A program made the position numbers and the translations under genes. From Planomicrobium sp. Y74 (GTDB lineage: Bacteria > Bacillota > Bacilli > Bacillales_A > Planococcaceae): a stretch of 64,000 bases of DNA. The notes beneath the pieces were generated by a model that did no database searches, was not told where the DNA came from, and worked only from the letters and a program-made list of their open reading frames with translations. Positions 55,228-64,000 of the stretch are shown in pieces. The first letter of the stretch is position 1, and each line of letters opens with the position of its first letter. The stretch spans positions 62,001 to 126,000 of the forward strand of contig NZ_RCWH01000001.1 of assembly GCF_003668635.1 (NCBI RefSeq). The letters run 5' to 3'.

Positions 55228-56094
55228 ATGAAAAATCTTCAAATGAAAAACATTTTCTTTATTTTATTAGGGGCAGCTATTTACAGCTTCGGTTTTGTTC
55301 ATTTCAATATCCAAAATGAACTGGGCGAAGGCGGGTTTGCAGGAATAACGCTGATCTTATATTTCCTTCTTAACTGGGACCCTGCATTGATGAACCTTTT
55401 GCTGAATATCCCCGTGTTCTTTGTCGGCTGGAAGCTGCTGGGAAAAAAAGTCCTCTTATATACTATTATTGGCACAGTGGCTGTATCAGTGTTCCTCAAA
55501 ATCTTCCTGGTTTATGAAATTCAGATCGACCTGCAAAATGATTTATTCCTCGCTTCGCTGTTTGCTGGTATTTTCGTGGGAGCTGGGCTCGGAATCATTT
55601 TCCGATACGGAGGAACTACTGGGGGCGTGGACATTATCGCACGGCTTGTGCAGAAATATGTAGGCTGGAGTATGGGTAAAACCATGTTTTTATTCGATGC
55701 TACTGTCATTCTTCTGTCGTGGCTTGCTTTTCTTGATAACCGGTCAATGATGTATACCCTTGTCGCTGTCTTCGTTGGTGCACGCGTTATCGATTTCATG
55801 CAGGAAGGTGCATACTCAGGTCGTGGCGCTTTAATCATCTCCAATTCACAGGAAGAAATTGCAAGCCGTATTGCAATTGAAATGGACCGGGGAATCACGA
55901 TTCTTCGCGGTTATGGCCATTTTTCAAAAGAAGAGCGTGAAGTACTGTATTGTGTAGTTGCAAGAAATGAAATCGTCCGACTGAAAAACATCATCAATGA
56001 GGTGGACCCGCATGCCTTTGTTTCCTTAATCGAAGTCCATGATGTTATGGGTGAAGGATTTACCCTGGATGAGCAGAAAATGCCATTAAGTTAA
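55228..56094 (+). CDS. ypjC: YitT/DUF2179 family membrane protein (YpjC)
   Basis: A 288-residue protein with five hydrophobic segments (NIFFILLGAAIYSFGFVHF onward) and a C-terminal soluble DUF2179 domain (RGITILRGYGHFSKEEREVL; EVDPHAFVSLIEVHDVMGEG). Family role unknown. ATG at 55228 follows AAGGAAGGAG. Position next to ypjD matches B. subtilis ypjC, but here it is on the opposite strand. Confidence 0.88.
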   Translation: MKNLQMKNIFFILLGAAIYSFGFVHFNIQNELGEGGFAGITLILYFLLNWDPALMNLLLNIPVFFVGWKLLGKKVLLYTIIGTVAVSVFLKIFLVYEIQIDLQNDLFLASLFAGIFVGAGLGIIFRYGGTTGGVDIIARLVQKYVGWSMGKTMFLFDATVILLSWLAFLDNRSMMYTLVAVFVGARVIDFMQEGAYSGRGALIISNSQEEIASRIAIEMDRGITILRGYGHFSKEEREVLYCVVARNEIVRLKNIINEVDPHAFVSLIEVHDVMGEGFTLDEQKMPLS

Positions 56095-56127
56095 TAAAAT
56101 AATGTCTTCAATTGCTCCTGAAAACAC

Positions 56128-56163
56128 AAAAACCGTCCCGATGATATCATCGGGACGGTTTTT
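56128..56163. terminator. Bidirectional terminator between ypjC and yugP
   Basis: AAAACCGTCCCGATGA and TCATCGGGACGGTTTT form a nearly perfect palindrome with flanking A and T runs. Confidence 0.93.
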
Positions 56164-56169
56164 AATGTC

Positions 56170-56853
56170 TTATGAACGATTCATGCTTGTATAGATCAGC
56201 AACAGGCGAGCAAGTTCCAACACGGCAACCGCTGTAGCAGCTACATAAGTCATCGCTGCAGCGTTCAATACTTTTTTTGCATGTGGCTCTTCTTCGTTGC
56301 GGATAATATTAGCTGACAGTAATTGGTCCATTGCCCGGTTGGAAGCATTGAATTCAACCGGTAATGTGATGATCTGGAAAATAACACCCATTGCCAGAAG
56401 GACAATACCAATCAGCAAAGCTCCACTGAGTTGTGCAAAGAAACCGATCATAATGAACACCCACGACATATTGGATGAAATATTTACGAGCGGCACCAAG
56501 CGATGACGCAGGCGCAGGAAAGAATAATCTTCCGCGTCCTGTATTGCATGCCCTACTTCGTGAGCCGCTACTGCTGTGCCAGCTACAGAAGCTTCATGAA
56601 AATTATGACTTGAGAGCGCGACAGTTTTTTTCATCGGGTTGTAGTGGTCACTTAACATCCCCCGACTTTCAATCACTTTAACATCGTAAAGGCCATTTTG
56701 ATCCAAAATCATTCGGGCAACTTGTTCTCCGGTATGTCCGGAGGTCGAACGCAGTTTTGAATATTTGCCATACGTTTTCTTCAATTTAAATTGAGCCCAT
56801 AAAGGCAGGATTAACAGGACTGCAAAATAGATGAGGTATGAACCTAAGCCCAT
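56170..56853 (-). CDS. Membrane zinc metallopeptidase, YugP family
   Basis: A 227-residue protein with the HEXXH motif AHEVGHAIQD (about residues 95-105) between an N-terminal helix (SYLIYFAVLLILPLWAQFKL) and helices at about 125-170 and at the C-terminus. It matches the neutral zinc metallopeptidase 2 group (B. subtilis YugP, about 225). Substrate unknown. Placement between ypjA and ypjC, where B. subtilis has ypjB, is unusual. Confidence 0.9.
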   Translation of the reverse strand: MGLGSYLIYFAVLLILPLWAQFKLKKTYGKYSKLRSTSGHTGEQVARMILDQNGLYDVKVIESRGMLSDHYNPMKKTVALSSHNFHEASVAGTAVAAHEVGHAIQDAEDYSFLRLRHRLVPLVNISSNMSWVFIMIGFFAQLSGALLIGIVLLAMGVIFQIITLPVEFNASNRAMDQLLSANIIRNEEEPHAKKVLNAAAMTYVAATAVAVLELARLLLIYTSMNRS

Positions 56854-56894
56854 GATGATTTAACATCCTTTCTTTACTATCTGTTACCCCTATT

Positions 56895-57518
56895 TTACTT
56901 GGTTTGGTCAGTGTTGGTCAACTCAAACGCCGCGGGTTTATTAAGCCATGCAACGAATAAGGCAAATGAAATGCAGGCAATCGACAGCCAGAAAGTAAAG
57001 TATCCGATCTGGTCGCTATACTCTGCTAAACTGCTGTAAATCGGCATCTGGCCAAAGACATAATCGATAACATCATTATGCAATGTCCAGACCGCTGCCA
57101 GTGCTGCCGCGAACCAGCCGAAGCGGTAATGGTCTATATACAGAACTGCCTGCAGCGCCATTGCGAAATGGGAAAACACCAGCATCCACCCGAGCCAGCC
57201 GATGTCTCCGGTCTGCCATAATGTAAGAAGATTCATAACCACAGCCCATAAACCGTATTTGATCAAGGTAATGAAAGCGAGCGCTTCAATCAGACTGCTT
57301 CTTTTTCCAATCATCCAAAGGCCTAATACGATTGTAAAGAAAAGGCTGGCAGTAGGACTGTCGGGCACAAATATTAAGTATTTCGGTTCTGTTATGGCCA
57401 ATTGCCAGCCATACCATATGTAGCCGTAAATGGTTCCTGCAAGATTTATAATAAACAATAATAGAAGGAATGGCTTGAACATCAGCCAGGCAGAAATTTT
57501 GTTTACAAAGGAAAGCAT
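56895..57518 (-). CDS. ypjA: DUF1405 membrane protein YpjA
   Basis: A 207-residue protein with six hydrophobic segments (PFLLLLFIINLAGTIYGYIW; WLGWMLVFSHFAMALQAVLY) and conserved-looking HYRFGWFAAAL. Matches YpjA of B. subtilis by position after qcrC. Function unknown. Confidence 0.87.
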   Translation of the reverse strand: MLSFVNKISAWLMFKPFLLLLFIINLAGTIYGYIWYGWQLAITEPKYLIFVPDSPTASLFFTIVLGLWMIGKRSSLIEALAFITLIKYGLWAVVMNLLTLWQTGDIGWLGWMLVFSHFAMALQAVLYIDHYRFGWFAAALAAVWTLHNDVIDYVFGQMPIYSSLAEYSDQIGYFTFWLSIACISFALFVAWLNKPAAFELTNTDQTK

Positions 57519-57542
57519 TTAATTTCTTCCTTTCAAGATAGC

Positions 57543-57572
57543 AAAAAAGAGCCGGTTTCCCGGCTCTTTTTC
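57543..57572 (-). terminator. Terminator of qcrABC
   Basis: AAAAAAGAGCCGG and CCGGCTCTTTTT around TTTC form a strong hairpin just past the qcrC stop. It separates the qcr operon from ypjA. Confidence 0.9.
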
Positions 57573-57579
57573 TAGTATG

Positions 57580-58362
57580 TTATTCTGCTTCCAGGCCTGA
57601 GATAAACTCAGCCATAACTTGCAGGTCTTCTTCTGTACCATCCCAAGATGGCGGCATTGACTGTACTCCGCCTTCTTCGATACCATTAACAGCTATTTCA
57701 GCGATTTCTTCTGGAGAAAGACCAGTTCCTACTAGTGTAGGTCCTACAGCCCCTTCCAAATTATCACCGTGACAGCTGATACAAGCGGCTCCGGCATAGA
57801 TTTCATAACCTGGTGCAGTAGTATCGATTTCAACTTCCTCCGTAATTTGACCTTGAGCTTCTGCTGCTTCCCAGTCGTGGTTAGCTACAGATTCCCAAGT
57901 CAGGAAGATGATTGAAGCGATTGCAAGAAGCATAAATCCTGTTGGAAGTGGCCTTTTTGAAGGGCGTCTTTCCGGACCACGATCCAAGAATGGAGCCAGA
58001 GCCAGAGCCCCAAAAGCAAGACCTGGAATAATGATGGCACCTACAATATTGAATGGGCCTGAAGCAAATTCGTATTTAAGTAATTGATATAAGAATAAGA
58101 AATACCAGTCTGGCAATGGAATATATGCCGTATCAGTCGGATCCGCCTGACCTTCAAGAGGCGACGGGTGAGCGACAGTCAAAAGCAGATAACCAATCAA
58201 GAAGACTGCCCCAATCATCCATTCTTTCAAAAGGAAGTTTGGCCAGAAAGCTTCTGTCTTGCCAGGGTATTCGGAATAATCCTTCGGGATATTCGGTTTG
58301 CGATGTTCCATACCTGGTACGCGCGAATCCCCTACAAATTTCATCCCTTTTCCGCGATGCAT
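57580..58362 (-). CDS. qcrC: Menaquinol:cytochrome c reductase cytochrome b/c subunit
   Basis: A 260-residue fusion of a subunit IV-like part (three membrane helices to about residue 160, with PDWYFLFLYQLLKYEFASG) and a C-terminal cytochrome c domain with heme site CISCH (AACISCHGDNLEG) and a likely Met ligand in QSMPPSWDG. It works in the outer face of the membrane, passing electrons to a c-type acceptor. ATG at 58362 with AAAGGAGGGG upstream. Confidence 0.95.
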   Translation of the reverse strand: MHRGKGMKFVGDSRVPGMEHRKPNIPKDYSEYPGKTEAFWPNFLLKEWMIGAVFLIGYLLLTVAHPSPLEGQADPTDTAYIPLPDWYFLFLYQLLKYEFASGPFNIVGAIIIPGLAFGALALAPFLDRGPERRPSKRPLPTGFMLLAIASIIFLTWESVANHDWEAAEAQGQITEEVEIDTTAPGYEIYAGAACISCHGDNLEGAVGPTLVGTGLSPEEIAEIAVNGIEEGGVQSMPPSWDGTEEDLQVMAEFISGLEAE

Positions 58363-58400
58363 AGTGTCCCCTCCTTTAAAAATCCGTTAAGCCGCACTGT

Positions 58401-59075
58401 TTACAGCGGGCCTGAAATACCCTGTCTCCGAATCATGATAAAATGCGCCGCAAGCAACCCAAGCAAAGCAGCAGGCAAGAAGAATACATGAATAGCGAAG
58501 AATCGGGTCAAGGTTTGTGCACCAAGAATCGTTGAATCCCCGGCAAGCAATACTTTGATCATACCACCAACCAATGGAACAGACGCAGCGATTTCGATAC
58601 CAACTTTAGTTGCAAACAATGCTTTCATATCCCATGGAAGAAGATATCCTGTGAAACTCAATCCAAGAATAACACCGAAAAGCAAAACGCCGACAACCCA
58701 GTTCAATTCACGCGGTTTTTTGTATGAACCTGTGAAAAATACGCGAAGCGTATGAAGGAAAATCATTACTACTACTAGAGAAGCTCCCCAGTGGTGCATA
58801 CCGCGCACAATTTCTCCGAATGCTACTTCATTCTGAAGATAATAAACCGACTGCCAGGCATTCTCGATATCTGGTACGTAATACATAGTTAAGAACATAC
58901 CGGATAAGATCTGAATTACCGTGATGAAGAACGTCAATCCCCCAAAACAATAAACGAATGCTGAAAAGTGGTGTGCGGGGTTTACGTGTTCCGGTACTTC
59001 ATGGTCCGCGATATCACGCCAGATCGGCGTAATGTCCAGACGCTCATCAACCCAATCATATAACTTGTTTAGCAC
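58401..59075 (-). CDS. qcrB: Menaquinol:cytochrome c reductase cytochrome b subunit
   Basis: A 224-residue cytochrome b6 with four membrane helices. Heme-ligating histidines lie in MHHWGASLVVVMIFLHTLRV and FAIHVFFLPAALLGLLAAHF; SFTGYLLPWDMKA is conserved. It oxidises menaquinol within the membrane with QcrA and QcrC. Confidence 0.96.
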   Translation of the reverse strand: MLNKLYDWVDERLDITPIWRDIADHEVPEHVNPAHHFSAFVYCFGGLTFFITVIQILSGMFLTMYYVPDIENAWQSVYYLQNEVAFGEIVRGMHHWGASLVVVMIFLHTLRVFFTGSYKKPRELNWVVGVLLFGVILGLSFTGYLLPWDMKALFATKVGIEIAASVPLVGGMIKVLLAGDSTILGAQTLTRFFAIHVFFLPAALLGLLAAHFIMIRRQGISGPL

Positions 59076-59096
59076 TGGTGTCGTACCCCCTAACTA

Positions 59097-59600
59097 TTAA
59101 ACTAATGTGTTTGGTCTTACTGCGCCGATAGCTACATAGCCATCTTGTTCTTCAACAAGATATTCATCCAGCGGCCCAAGCGGCGGCGTTCCTGCGATAT
59201 TCTGTCCATTTTTCTCATAACGTCCAGCGTGGCATGGGCAGAAAAATTGCGTTGGGTGTTCCGGATCACCGGCCCAGTTGACAGTACAGCCCAAATGTTT
59301 GCAGACTGGTGACAGCGCGATTAATTTATCGCCTTCTCTGTATACCCAAGCTGAATTTGTTACTTCTGATACATACCATGCATCCGTTTGTTCAAATGTA
59401 AAGTCGACACGCACTGGTTCTTCAGTGATATCTTCCGCGCGCTGATCTGTCAATACGAAGTCGCCTCCATCCTTCTGCTGAAGAACCGGGTCAACTGCAA
59501 AACGAACCATCGGCATTAGCATCCCTGCTGCCATGAATCCGCCGACTCCTGTTAATGTGTAGCCTAAAAATTGACGTCGTGATACACGATTGTTACTCAT
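59097..59600 (-). CDS. qcrA: Rieske iron-sulfur subunit
   Basis: A 168-residue protein with an N-terminal twin-arginine-like segment (RVSRRQFLGYTLTGVGGFMA), one membrane helix, and the Rieske cluster boxes CKHLGCTVNW and CPCHAGRYEKNG. ATG at 59600 follows GAGGGGGG; the frame to 59648 is not used. First gene of qcrABC. Confidence 0.95.
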   Translation of the reverse strand: MSNNRVSRRQFLGYTLTGVGGFMAAGMLMPMVRFAVDPVLQQKDGGDFVLTDQRAEDITEEPVRVDFTFEQTDAWYVSEVTNSAWVYREGDKLIALSPVCKHLGCTVNWAGDPEHPTQFFCPCHAGRYEKNGQNIAGTPPLGPLDEYLVEEQDGYVAIGAVRPNTLV

Positions 59601-59748
59601 CCTTTTCCCCCCTCTAACATTCAAGGTCAGTCCAATGGACATACTCATTCAAATATAATTACTAGGACAACCTAATGATATATCAATCGAAAGTGCAGGT
59701 CAATAATGCTGTGAAGCTAAAAGCCAGTTTGTGAACATTTCATGAAGC

Positions 59749-60192
59749 TTATGACCACTCCTTCAAAAATAACGGGAGCACTTGCCGCAACTGATCTTCC
59801 ATGACTGATTGCTTAAAGTTCCTGTCCATATGCTCGGTCGGAATAGCCGGCAGCCATAGGACATTCTTCAATTCTTCGACCGAACGCCATTCAGCATCCG
59901 TGGTCATATAGAAAACATGTTTAAAATCAGCTTTTTTCATTTCAATTGATAGTTCATTTGATAACCGTAGTCTATCTGTGCTTTTTGCATACGCGACGGG
60001 TGGAAACAGCAGAATCCGGCCTTTGAATTGTTTTTCCAGCAGGGCTGTAAGTGATTGAAGATATTCCGAGGCACCAGCACTGGACTTTAATCCCGCCTCG
60101 CTCAGATCCAATTGGAGCAACGGCACCACAGCTGTATCCACATAATCTTTTTGGCTTAAGTACTGGTCCATGTCTTTGCCGATAAAATGCAT
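59749..60192 (-). CDS. ypiF: YpiF family protein (DUF2487)
   Basis: A 147-residue soluble protein like B. subtilis YpiF (about 148): MHFIGKDMDQYLSQKDYVDT, LLFPPVAYAKS and VLWLPAIPTEHMDR. Function unknown. It lies between ypiB and qcrA, the usual order. Confidence 0.88.
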   Translation of the reverse strand: MHFIGKDMDQYLSQKDYVDTAVVPLLQLDLSEAGLKSSAGASEYLQSLTALLEKQFKGRILLFPPVAYAKSTDRLRLSNELSIEMKKADFKHVFYMTTDAEWRSVEELKNVLWLPAIPTEHMDRNFKQSVMEDQLRQVLPLFLKEWS

Positions 60193-60197
60193 GAAAT

Positions 60198-60761
60198 TTA
60201 CTCACCCTCCATTTTTTTGATCACTTTTATATTATGCAGCAAGGATGACAGTTCGAAGAATCTTTCTTTGTCATTGGCATCAAGAGCTTCGTCGATCTGT
60301 TTAAGAATCGATTCCTCCTGGAAGGAAGACAAGCTGTCTGCCAGGATTTCTTCTGCCAGCTTACGGTCCTGGGCATTGATCGTTTCATCCAAAGGTATAT
60401 AGGGGTTTTCTTCCAGAACCGATAGATAGAGCGGTTTTGGGGGACGATTCGGGAAATTCAATTGCAAATAAAGATCCTGCTCCGGGTTCAACCGCAAATC
60501 ATGAAAAGATTTTTCAGCATCAGCAGTCATTAAATTGCCTTTATAGAAACGAAATGGCAATTCTTTCGATTCTGTCGATGACATGACCATTGCACGAGGA
60601 CAATAATGCGCGTCTTCCACGAAATGTGTCTTTTCAAGCAACTCATCATTGCTGAGCATATAATTTAAAATCCAAATGCATTCCCTGCGTTTCATTTTAT
60701 ATGATTGAAGAAACCATCGCACAAACTGCTTTTTATCTCCAACCGAGATTGAAGCGGTCAT
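60198..60761 (-). CDS. ypiB: YpiB (UPF0302) family protein
   Basis: A 187-residue protein: KKQFVRWFLQSYKMKRRECI and WILNYMLSNDELLEKTHFVE are typical of UPF0302, and an IDEALDANDKERFFELSSLL tail follows. ATG at 60761 follows AAAGGAGAG; the frame to 60782 is not used. Function unknown, fixed position after ypiA. Confidence 0.88.
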   Translation of the reverse strand: MTASISVGDKKQFVRWFLQSYKMKRRECIWILNYMLSNDELLEKTHFVEDAHYCPRAMVMSSTESKELPFRFYKGNLMTADAEKSFHDLRLNPEQDLYLQLNFPNRPPKPLYLSVLEENPYIPLDETINAQDRKLAEEILADSLSSFQEESILKQIDEALDANDKERFFELSSLLHNIKVIKKMEGE

Positions 60762-60774
60762 GATAACTCTCCTT

Positions 60775-62028
60775 TCATTCAAAAGATTGCTGCATATCCA
60801 GCCATTCTTGGTTGTCAGGATCCAAAACCTGGAGCTCTTTCAATATTTCAAGAGCCCGGTCTCTTTTTCCTTCTTCAACAAGGAAGCGAACATATTTCCC
60901 AAGAAAATCTGGATCTTCACGAAATGCCGGATAAGCCATGTCGAAATATACCGCAGCCTTTTCAAACTGTTCGGTGCGTTCATAAGCTTCCGCTACTATC
61001 GGATACAGCCCTGCCCAGTCGTCTCCGCTTGCCACAACCGCCTCCACCAGTTCCAGTACTTCTTCATCCATTTCTTTCGAGTTGAAATAAGACGCCAGGG
61101 CAAATATCGCTTCCATATATTCGGGGTCAAGTGCAACCGCCTGCCTGAGGTTCTCGACGCCTTCTTCTGTATTCCCCAGCTTCAGCGCCAGTTTGCCGGC
61201 AAAGAGGTATAATTCCTTGTCAAATTCGTCTCTTTTCAAACCTTCTTTTATTGCAGCATAGGCAGCTTTATAGTCTTCAGCCATATTGAGGCTCTGAGCC
61301 TTCAATAAATAAGCTGAAAAATAATCAGGATCAAGAACAATTAATTCATCCAGCCGCTGCACAGCTCTGTCATATTGCTGCGTCTGAAATGCAGCAACAG
61401 CAGCCCCAAAAAGGACGTCCGGCTGCATTTGCTCCTCAAGTGCCTCTTCATAATATGGGAGCGCCTCTTCGTATGCGGCACCTGCACTATAAACTTCTGC
61501 CAGACGTTCCGATATATGAACGCCTTCAATTACAACACCGGCAGATTTCAAGTCCTGGTAAATTTTAGCAGATTCCAGATACCTTCCGGAATCCAGCAGC
61601 AATTCCGCTTTAGCCTGCATAAGAAGCGGTTCATCAGGCAGTAGACCAATGGCTTCGTTCAGCCGGTTTTCAGCCGCTTCCATTAAGCCCTGCAACTGAA
61701 ACAAATCTGCAAGCGTCACGAGCGCTTGAGTATAATATTCATCGTCCTTCGGAATTTCCATCAAAAGGTTTAAAGCCTCATCTTCCCGGTCTGCCTCGAT
61801 CAGCAGATTCGCCCTGTCAATTTTCAACTGGCTTTCTTCCGGAAAGAGATATTCAAGATGCTCCAGTACTTTAATGGCTTCTTCCACAAACCCTATTTCT
61901 CCAAGCCATTCAGACAACCCATATTGTTCGTCGGGATCGCCATCCAGTAAATAGGAATCCAGCAAAGCGTTAACCTTGCCCATATCCCCCAGCTCTACAG
62001 CTTTTTGAATCTCTTCTACAGTCGCCAT
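60775..62028 (-). CDS. ypiA: TPR protein YpiA
   Basis: A 417-residue protein made of about ten tetratricopeptide-like helical repeats (for example AIKVLEHLEYLFPEESQLKI; AVQRLDELIVLDPDYFSAYL; GVENLRQAVALDPEYMEAIF). No enzymatic motif. Matches B. subtilis YpiA (about 423) after aroA. Probably a scaffold for protein contacts; partner unknown. Confidence 0.9.
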   Translation of the reverse strand: MATVEEIQKAVELGDMGKVNALLDSYLLDGDPDEQYGLSEWLGEIGFVEEAIKVLEHLEYLFPEESQLKIDRANLLIEADREDEALNLLMEIPKDDEYYTQALVTLADLFQLQGLMEAAENRLNEAIGLLPDEPLLMQAKAELLLDSGRYLESAKIYQDLKSAGVVIEGVHISERLAEVYSAGAAYEEALPYYEEALEEQMQPDVLFGAAVAAFQTQQYDRAVQRLDELIVLDPDYFSAYLLKAQSLNMAEDYKAAYAAIKEGLKRDEFDKELYLFAGKLALKLGNTEEGVENLRQAVALDPEYMEAIFALASYFNSKEMDEEVLELVEAVVASGDDWAGLYPIVAEAYERTEQFEKAAVYFDMAYPAFREDPDFLGKYVRFLVEEGKRDRALEILKELQVLDPDNQEWLDMQQSFE

Positions 62029-62088
62029 ACAATCACCTATTCTTTCAATTTCCTACTTCCATCCTACACGATACGCTGTTTATAGCAT

Positions 62089-62112
62089 AATAAAAACCCC
62101 CCCGAAGGAGAG
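62089..62112 (-). terminator. Possible weak terminator after aroA
   Basis: In the minus direction CTCC-TTC-GGGG followed by GGG and TTTTTATTAT resembles a short hairpin with a T tail. The stem is only four pairs, so leakage into ypiA is likely. Confidence 0.35.
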
Positions 62113-63399
62113 TCAGACAATCAGTTTATTCAGATGTTCAAAAAAGCCTGGATAAGACACTGCTATGCAATCGGGATCATCAATTGATACCGAACCGTCG
62201 GCTGCCAGCGAAGCAATGGCTGCCATCATTCCCAGCCTGTGGTCGCCGTATGTTTTCATATCTGCGCCACTTAGCGGAGTTGGGCCATTAATGATCATGC
62301 CATCCTCAGTAGCTGTGATGTCAGCTCCCATTTTGGATAATTCATCGACCACGGCCGTAATTCTGTCGGTTTCTTTAACACGCAGCTCTTCAGCATCTTT
62401 TATAATGGTTGTGCCTTGGCACTGGGTGGCAATCAAAGCGATAATTGGAATTTCATCAATCAGCCTAGGAATCAGTGGGCCGCCAATTTCAATTCCCTTT
62501 AACTGCGAAGAGCGGATCAGCAGATCAGCAGAGCGTTCTCCTTCGGTTTCGTTTTCACGTATTTCATAATCTGCTCCCATTTGGTCTATCACGTCAAGAA
62601 TTCCTGTCCTTGTCGGATTTGTCCCGACGTTCTCCAGGCGAATCTCACTTCCTTCTGTCACCAGCGCTGCAGCTATAAAGAAGGCAGCAGAAGAAATATC
62701 TCCTGGGACTTTGACGTGGCGGGCCGACAGGGTTTGTCCCCCTGCCATTTCGATAATATTTTCGTTCCTTTTTATATCCGCACCAAAATGGCGCAGCATA
62801 ATTTCCGTATGGTCTCTTGTCGCGACCGGTTCTTCGATAATCGTTTTGCCGTTTGCATTCAAGGCTGCCAGTAAAATGGCCGATTTCACCTGTGCACTGG
62901 CAACCGGCAGTGTATAATTAATCCCGGTCAGCCGAGTTCCTTGAATTGCCAATGGGGTGAACTGGCCACCCGAACGCCCGCGTATATCAGCGCCCATCAA
63001 TCGAAGCGGATCGACAATCCTTTTCATCGGGCGCTTGGCAATAGATTCATCGCCGGCTGCAACAGAATGGAATGAGGTACCAGCCAGCAGCCCGAGCAGC
63101 AGCCGGGTGGTGGTTCCCGAATTTCCGGTATCCAAAACAGCATCCGGTTCTGTCCATCCATCGATTCCTTTGCTATTGATTGTAACCTGATTGCCATCCA
63201 ATTTGATTTCTACGCCGAGTTTCCGAAAACAGCTGATAGTGCTCAGGCAATCAGCGCCAAGTAAAAAGCCTTCCACTGTGGTCTTTCCTGAAGCTATCGC
63301 ACCGAACATGATGGAACGGTGGGAAATCGATTTATCACCCGGCACCTGGATAGTGCCGTTCAAAGAAGGTTTTTCATAATTTAATTTCGTCGGCAACAT
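62113..63399 (-). CDS. aroA: 3-phosphoshikimate 1-carboxyvinyltransferase (EPSP synthase)
   Basis: A 428-residue enzyme of chorismate synthesis (called aroE in B. subtilis). Substrate-site motifs: [39 protein letters not shown], and the [13 protein letters not shown]-terminal box with GDHR. It joins shikimate 3-phosphate and PEP. Between tyrA and ypiA, as in B. subtilis. Confidence 0.97.
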   Translation of the reverse strand: MLPTKLNYEKPSLNGTIQVPGDKSISHRSIMFGAIASGKTTVEGFLLGADCLSTISCFRKLGVEIKLDGNQVTINSKGIDGWTEPDAVLDTGNSGTTTRLLLGLLAGTSFHSVAAGDESIAKRPMKRIVDPLRLMGADIRGRSGGQFTPLAIQGTRLTGINYTLPVASAQVKSAILLAALNANGKTIIEEPVATRDHTEIMLRHFGADIKRNENIIEMAGGQTLSARHVKVPGDISSAAFFIAAALVTEGSEIRLENVGTNPTRTGILDVIDQMGADYEIRENETEGERSADLLIRSSQLKGIEIGGPLIPRLIDEIPIIALIATQCQGTTIIKDAEELRVKETDRITAVVDELSKMGADITATEDGMIINGPTPLSGADMKTYGDHRLGMMAAIASLAADGSVSIDDPDCIAVSYPGFFEHLNKLIV

Positions 63400-63411
63400 A
63401 CGTTCCTCCCC

Positions 63412-64000
63412 TCAGGAAATATAAACATCGTACACAGTTCGTTCTGCAATGCATTCCTTCGCCTTTTCCCGATCCTCAGCTGTCTGAAAACTGATCACCA
63501 AAATCCCGAACACGTCTTCCCGGGTTTCCAATATTCTCAAGTTTACGATGCTGATCTGCGCTTCTGCAAGATATCCGGTCAACTCGGAAATGATTCCCGG
63601 AACATCGGGGATATCGACATAAAGATCGAATATGGAATACATGGCCCCATGCCCGGCTATCGGCAATTGATCCCTGACAGACTTAGCTTTTTCGAAATAT
63701 TGGCGAATCGGCTCTTCTTCGTTAACTTCCAGAAGATTTTTTAATTTTATCATTTCCTCTATCCATAAATTCAATTGGGCTGTGATCATTCCATTATTTT
63801 GTGTAGTGATGTCCCTCCACATGGTTGGATCCGAAGAGGCGATGCGGGTTATATCGCGGAACCCTCCGGCTGCAAGCTGCTTTGTAAAGGGATATTCCTG
63901 TTCCCTGTCGAGCTGATGGACGAGCGAGGCAGCAATAAGATGTGGAAAATGGCTGACAATCGACGTCATATGGTCATGCTCTTTTGCTGTCAGCACCTGA
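63412..64000 (-). CDS. tyrA: Prephenate dehydrogenase, C-terminal part (5' part outside window)
   Basis: The frame enters from the right edge, so only the last 195 residues are seen. They comprise the end of the dehydrogenase helical domain (EHDHMTSIVSHFPHLIAASL; GGFRDITRIASSDPTMWRDI) and a C-terminal ACT domain (DLYVDIPDVPGIISELTGYL; ISIVNLRILETREDVFGILV) for tyrosine feedback. The GTG at 63996 is an internal valine, not a start. It lies 12 bp before aroA. Confidence 0.94.
   Translation of the reverse strand, partial: QVLTAKEHDHMTSIVSHFPHLIAASLVHQLDREQEYPFTKQLAAGGFRDITRIASSDPTMWRDITTQNNGMITAQLNLWIEEMIKLKNLLEVNEEEPIRQYFEKAKSVRDQLPIAGHGAMYSIFDLYVDIPDVPGIISELTGYLAEAQISIVNLRILETREDVFGILVISFQTAEDREKAKECIAERTVYDVYIS

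Overview
This window comes from a low-to-mid GC Gram-positive bacterium of the Bacillales. Gene order follows the Bacillus subtilis chromosome closely over long stretches: tyrA-aroA-ypiA-ypiB-ypiF-qcrABC-ypjA, then ypjC/ypjD-dapB-mgsA-bshA-cca-birA-panC-panD-dinG-ypmA-ypmB-aspB-asnS-dnaD-nth-ypoC, ponA-recU, yppE-mrfA-mrfB-gpsB-rnpB-ypsC, ypvA, dynA, ypdP-ypdQ and ypgQ/ypgR. Several members of the B. subtilis blocks are missing (panB, bshB1, the sporulation gene ypjB), and dense intergenic repeats are present. A Planococcaceae-type organism (Planococcus or a relative) is my best guess. That is inference, since no rRNA is present.

Layout. 1-4.2 kb: ypgR (cut by the window edge), an ABC-F ATPase coupled to the HD pyrophosphohydrolase ypgQ, and a cold-shock protein. 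4.7-8.7 kb: an unfamiliar module of a papain-like cysteine-hydrolase protein, an ATP-grasp ligase and a divergent GNAT acetyltransferase. 8.7-10.8 kb: a small zinc-finger protein, a queuosine-precursor transporter behind a preQ1-I-type riboswitch, an RNase H-like protein and two small membrane proteins. 11-26 kb: mixed metabolism and membrane genes (S66 peptidase, AIM24 protein, two SDRs, YtcJ-like amidohydrolase, CNNM transporter, sulfurtransferase, the double dynamin DynA, a lipoprotein). 26.5-42 kb: M32 carboxypeptidase, helicase YpvA, rRNA methyltransferase, RNase P RNA, gpsB, mitomycin-repair genes mrfAB, recU-ponA, nth and dnaD. 42-64 kb: asnS, aspB, dinG, pantothenate, biotin ligase, CCA, bacillithiol, lysine, menaquinol:cytochrome c reductase and aromatic amino acid genes.

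The most striking unexplained structure is a set of modular intergenic repeats at nine places. I call the families R1, R2 and R3. R1 is built from modules a to e: a = the end containing GCAAAAC and CGATATTC; b = GCTCCTGCATCGCTGCGC followed by TTCGTCGCAAAG; c = CGCGCTGAGCTAACTCGG; d = TTTTGCTCCATATCTCTAG; e = TCGGCTTATTGCGGGAGC with GACGAGCAGTGCGCAGGAGC. R2 carries GGCGGACGC/TTTCCGCGGGGAG and CTGCGGGGTCT. R3 carries GAAAAGCG, GCGCCCGTTAAGCCCC and CCGCTGGAGTCTGGACA. Modules recur in different orders, orientations and combinations, form large inverted repeats, and nest in one another. In one case the repeat is flanked by two near-identical terminator hairpins, as if it had inserted into one bidirectional terminator and duplicated it. 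None of the copies lies between divergent genes.

How the genes work together: most are housekeeping operons for cell wall and division (ponA, gpsB), DNA repair and recombination (recU, nth, mrfAB, dinG, ypvA), cofactors (panCD, birA, bshA), respiration (qcrABC) and translation or RNA (asnS, cca, rnpB, ypsC). The least understood functional unit is the ATP-grasp/cysteine-hydrolase/GNAT module. Protein functions are read from motifs and remembered family resemblance; no database search was run.
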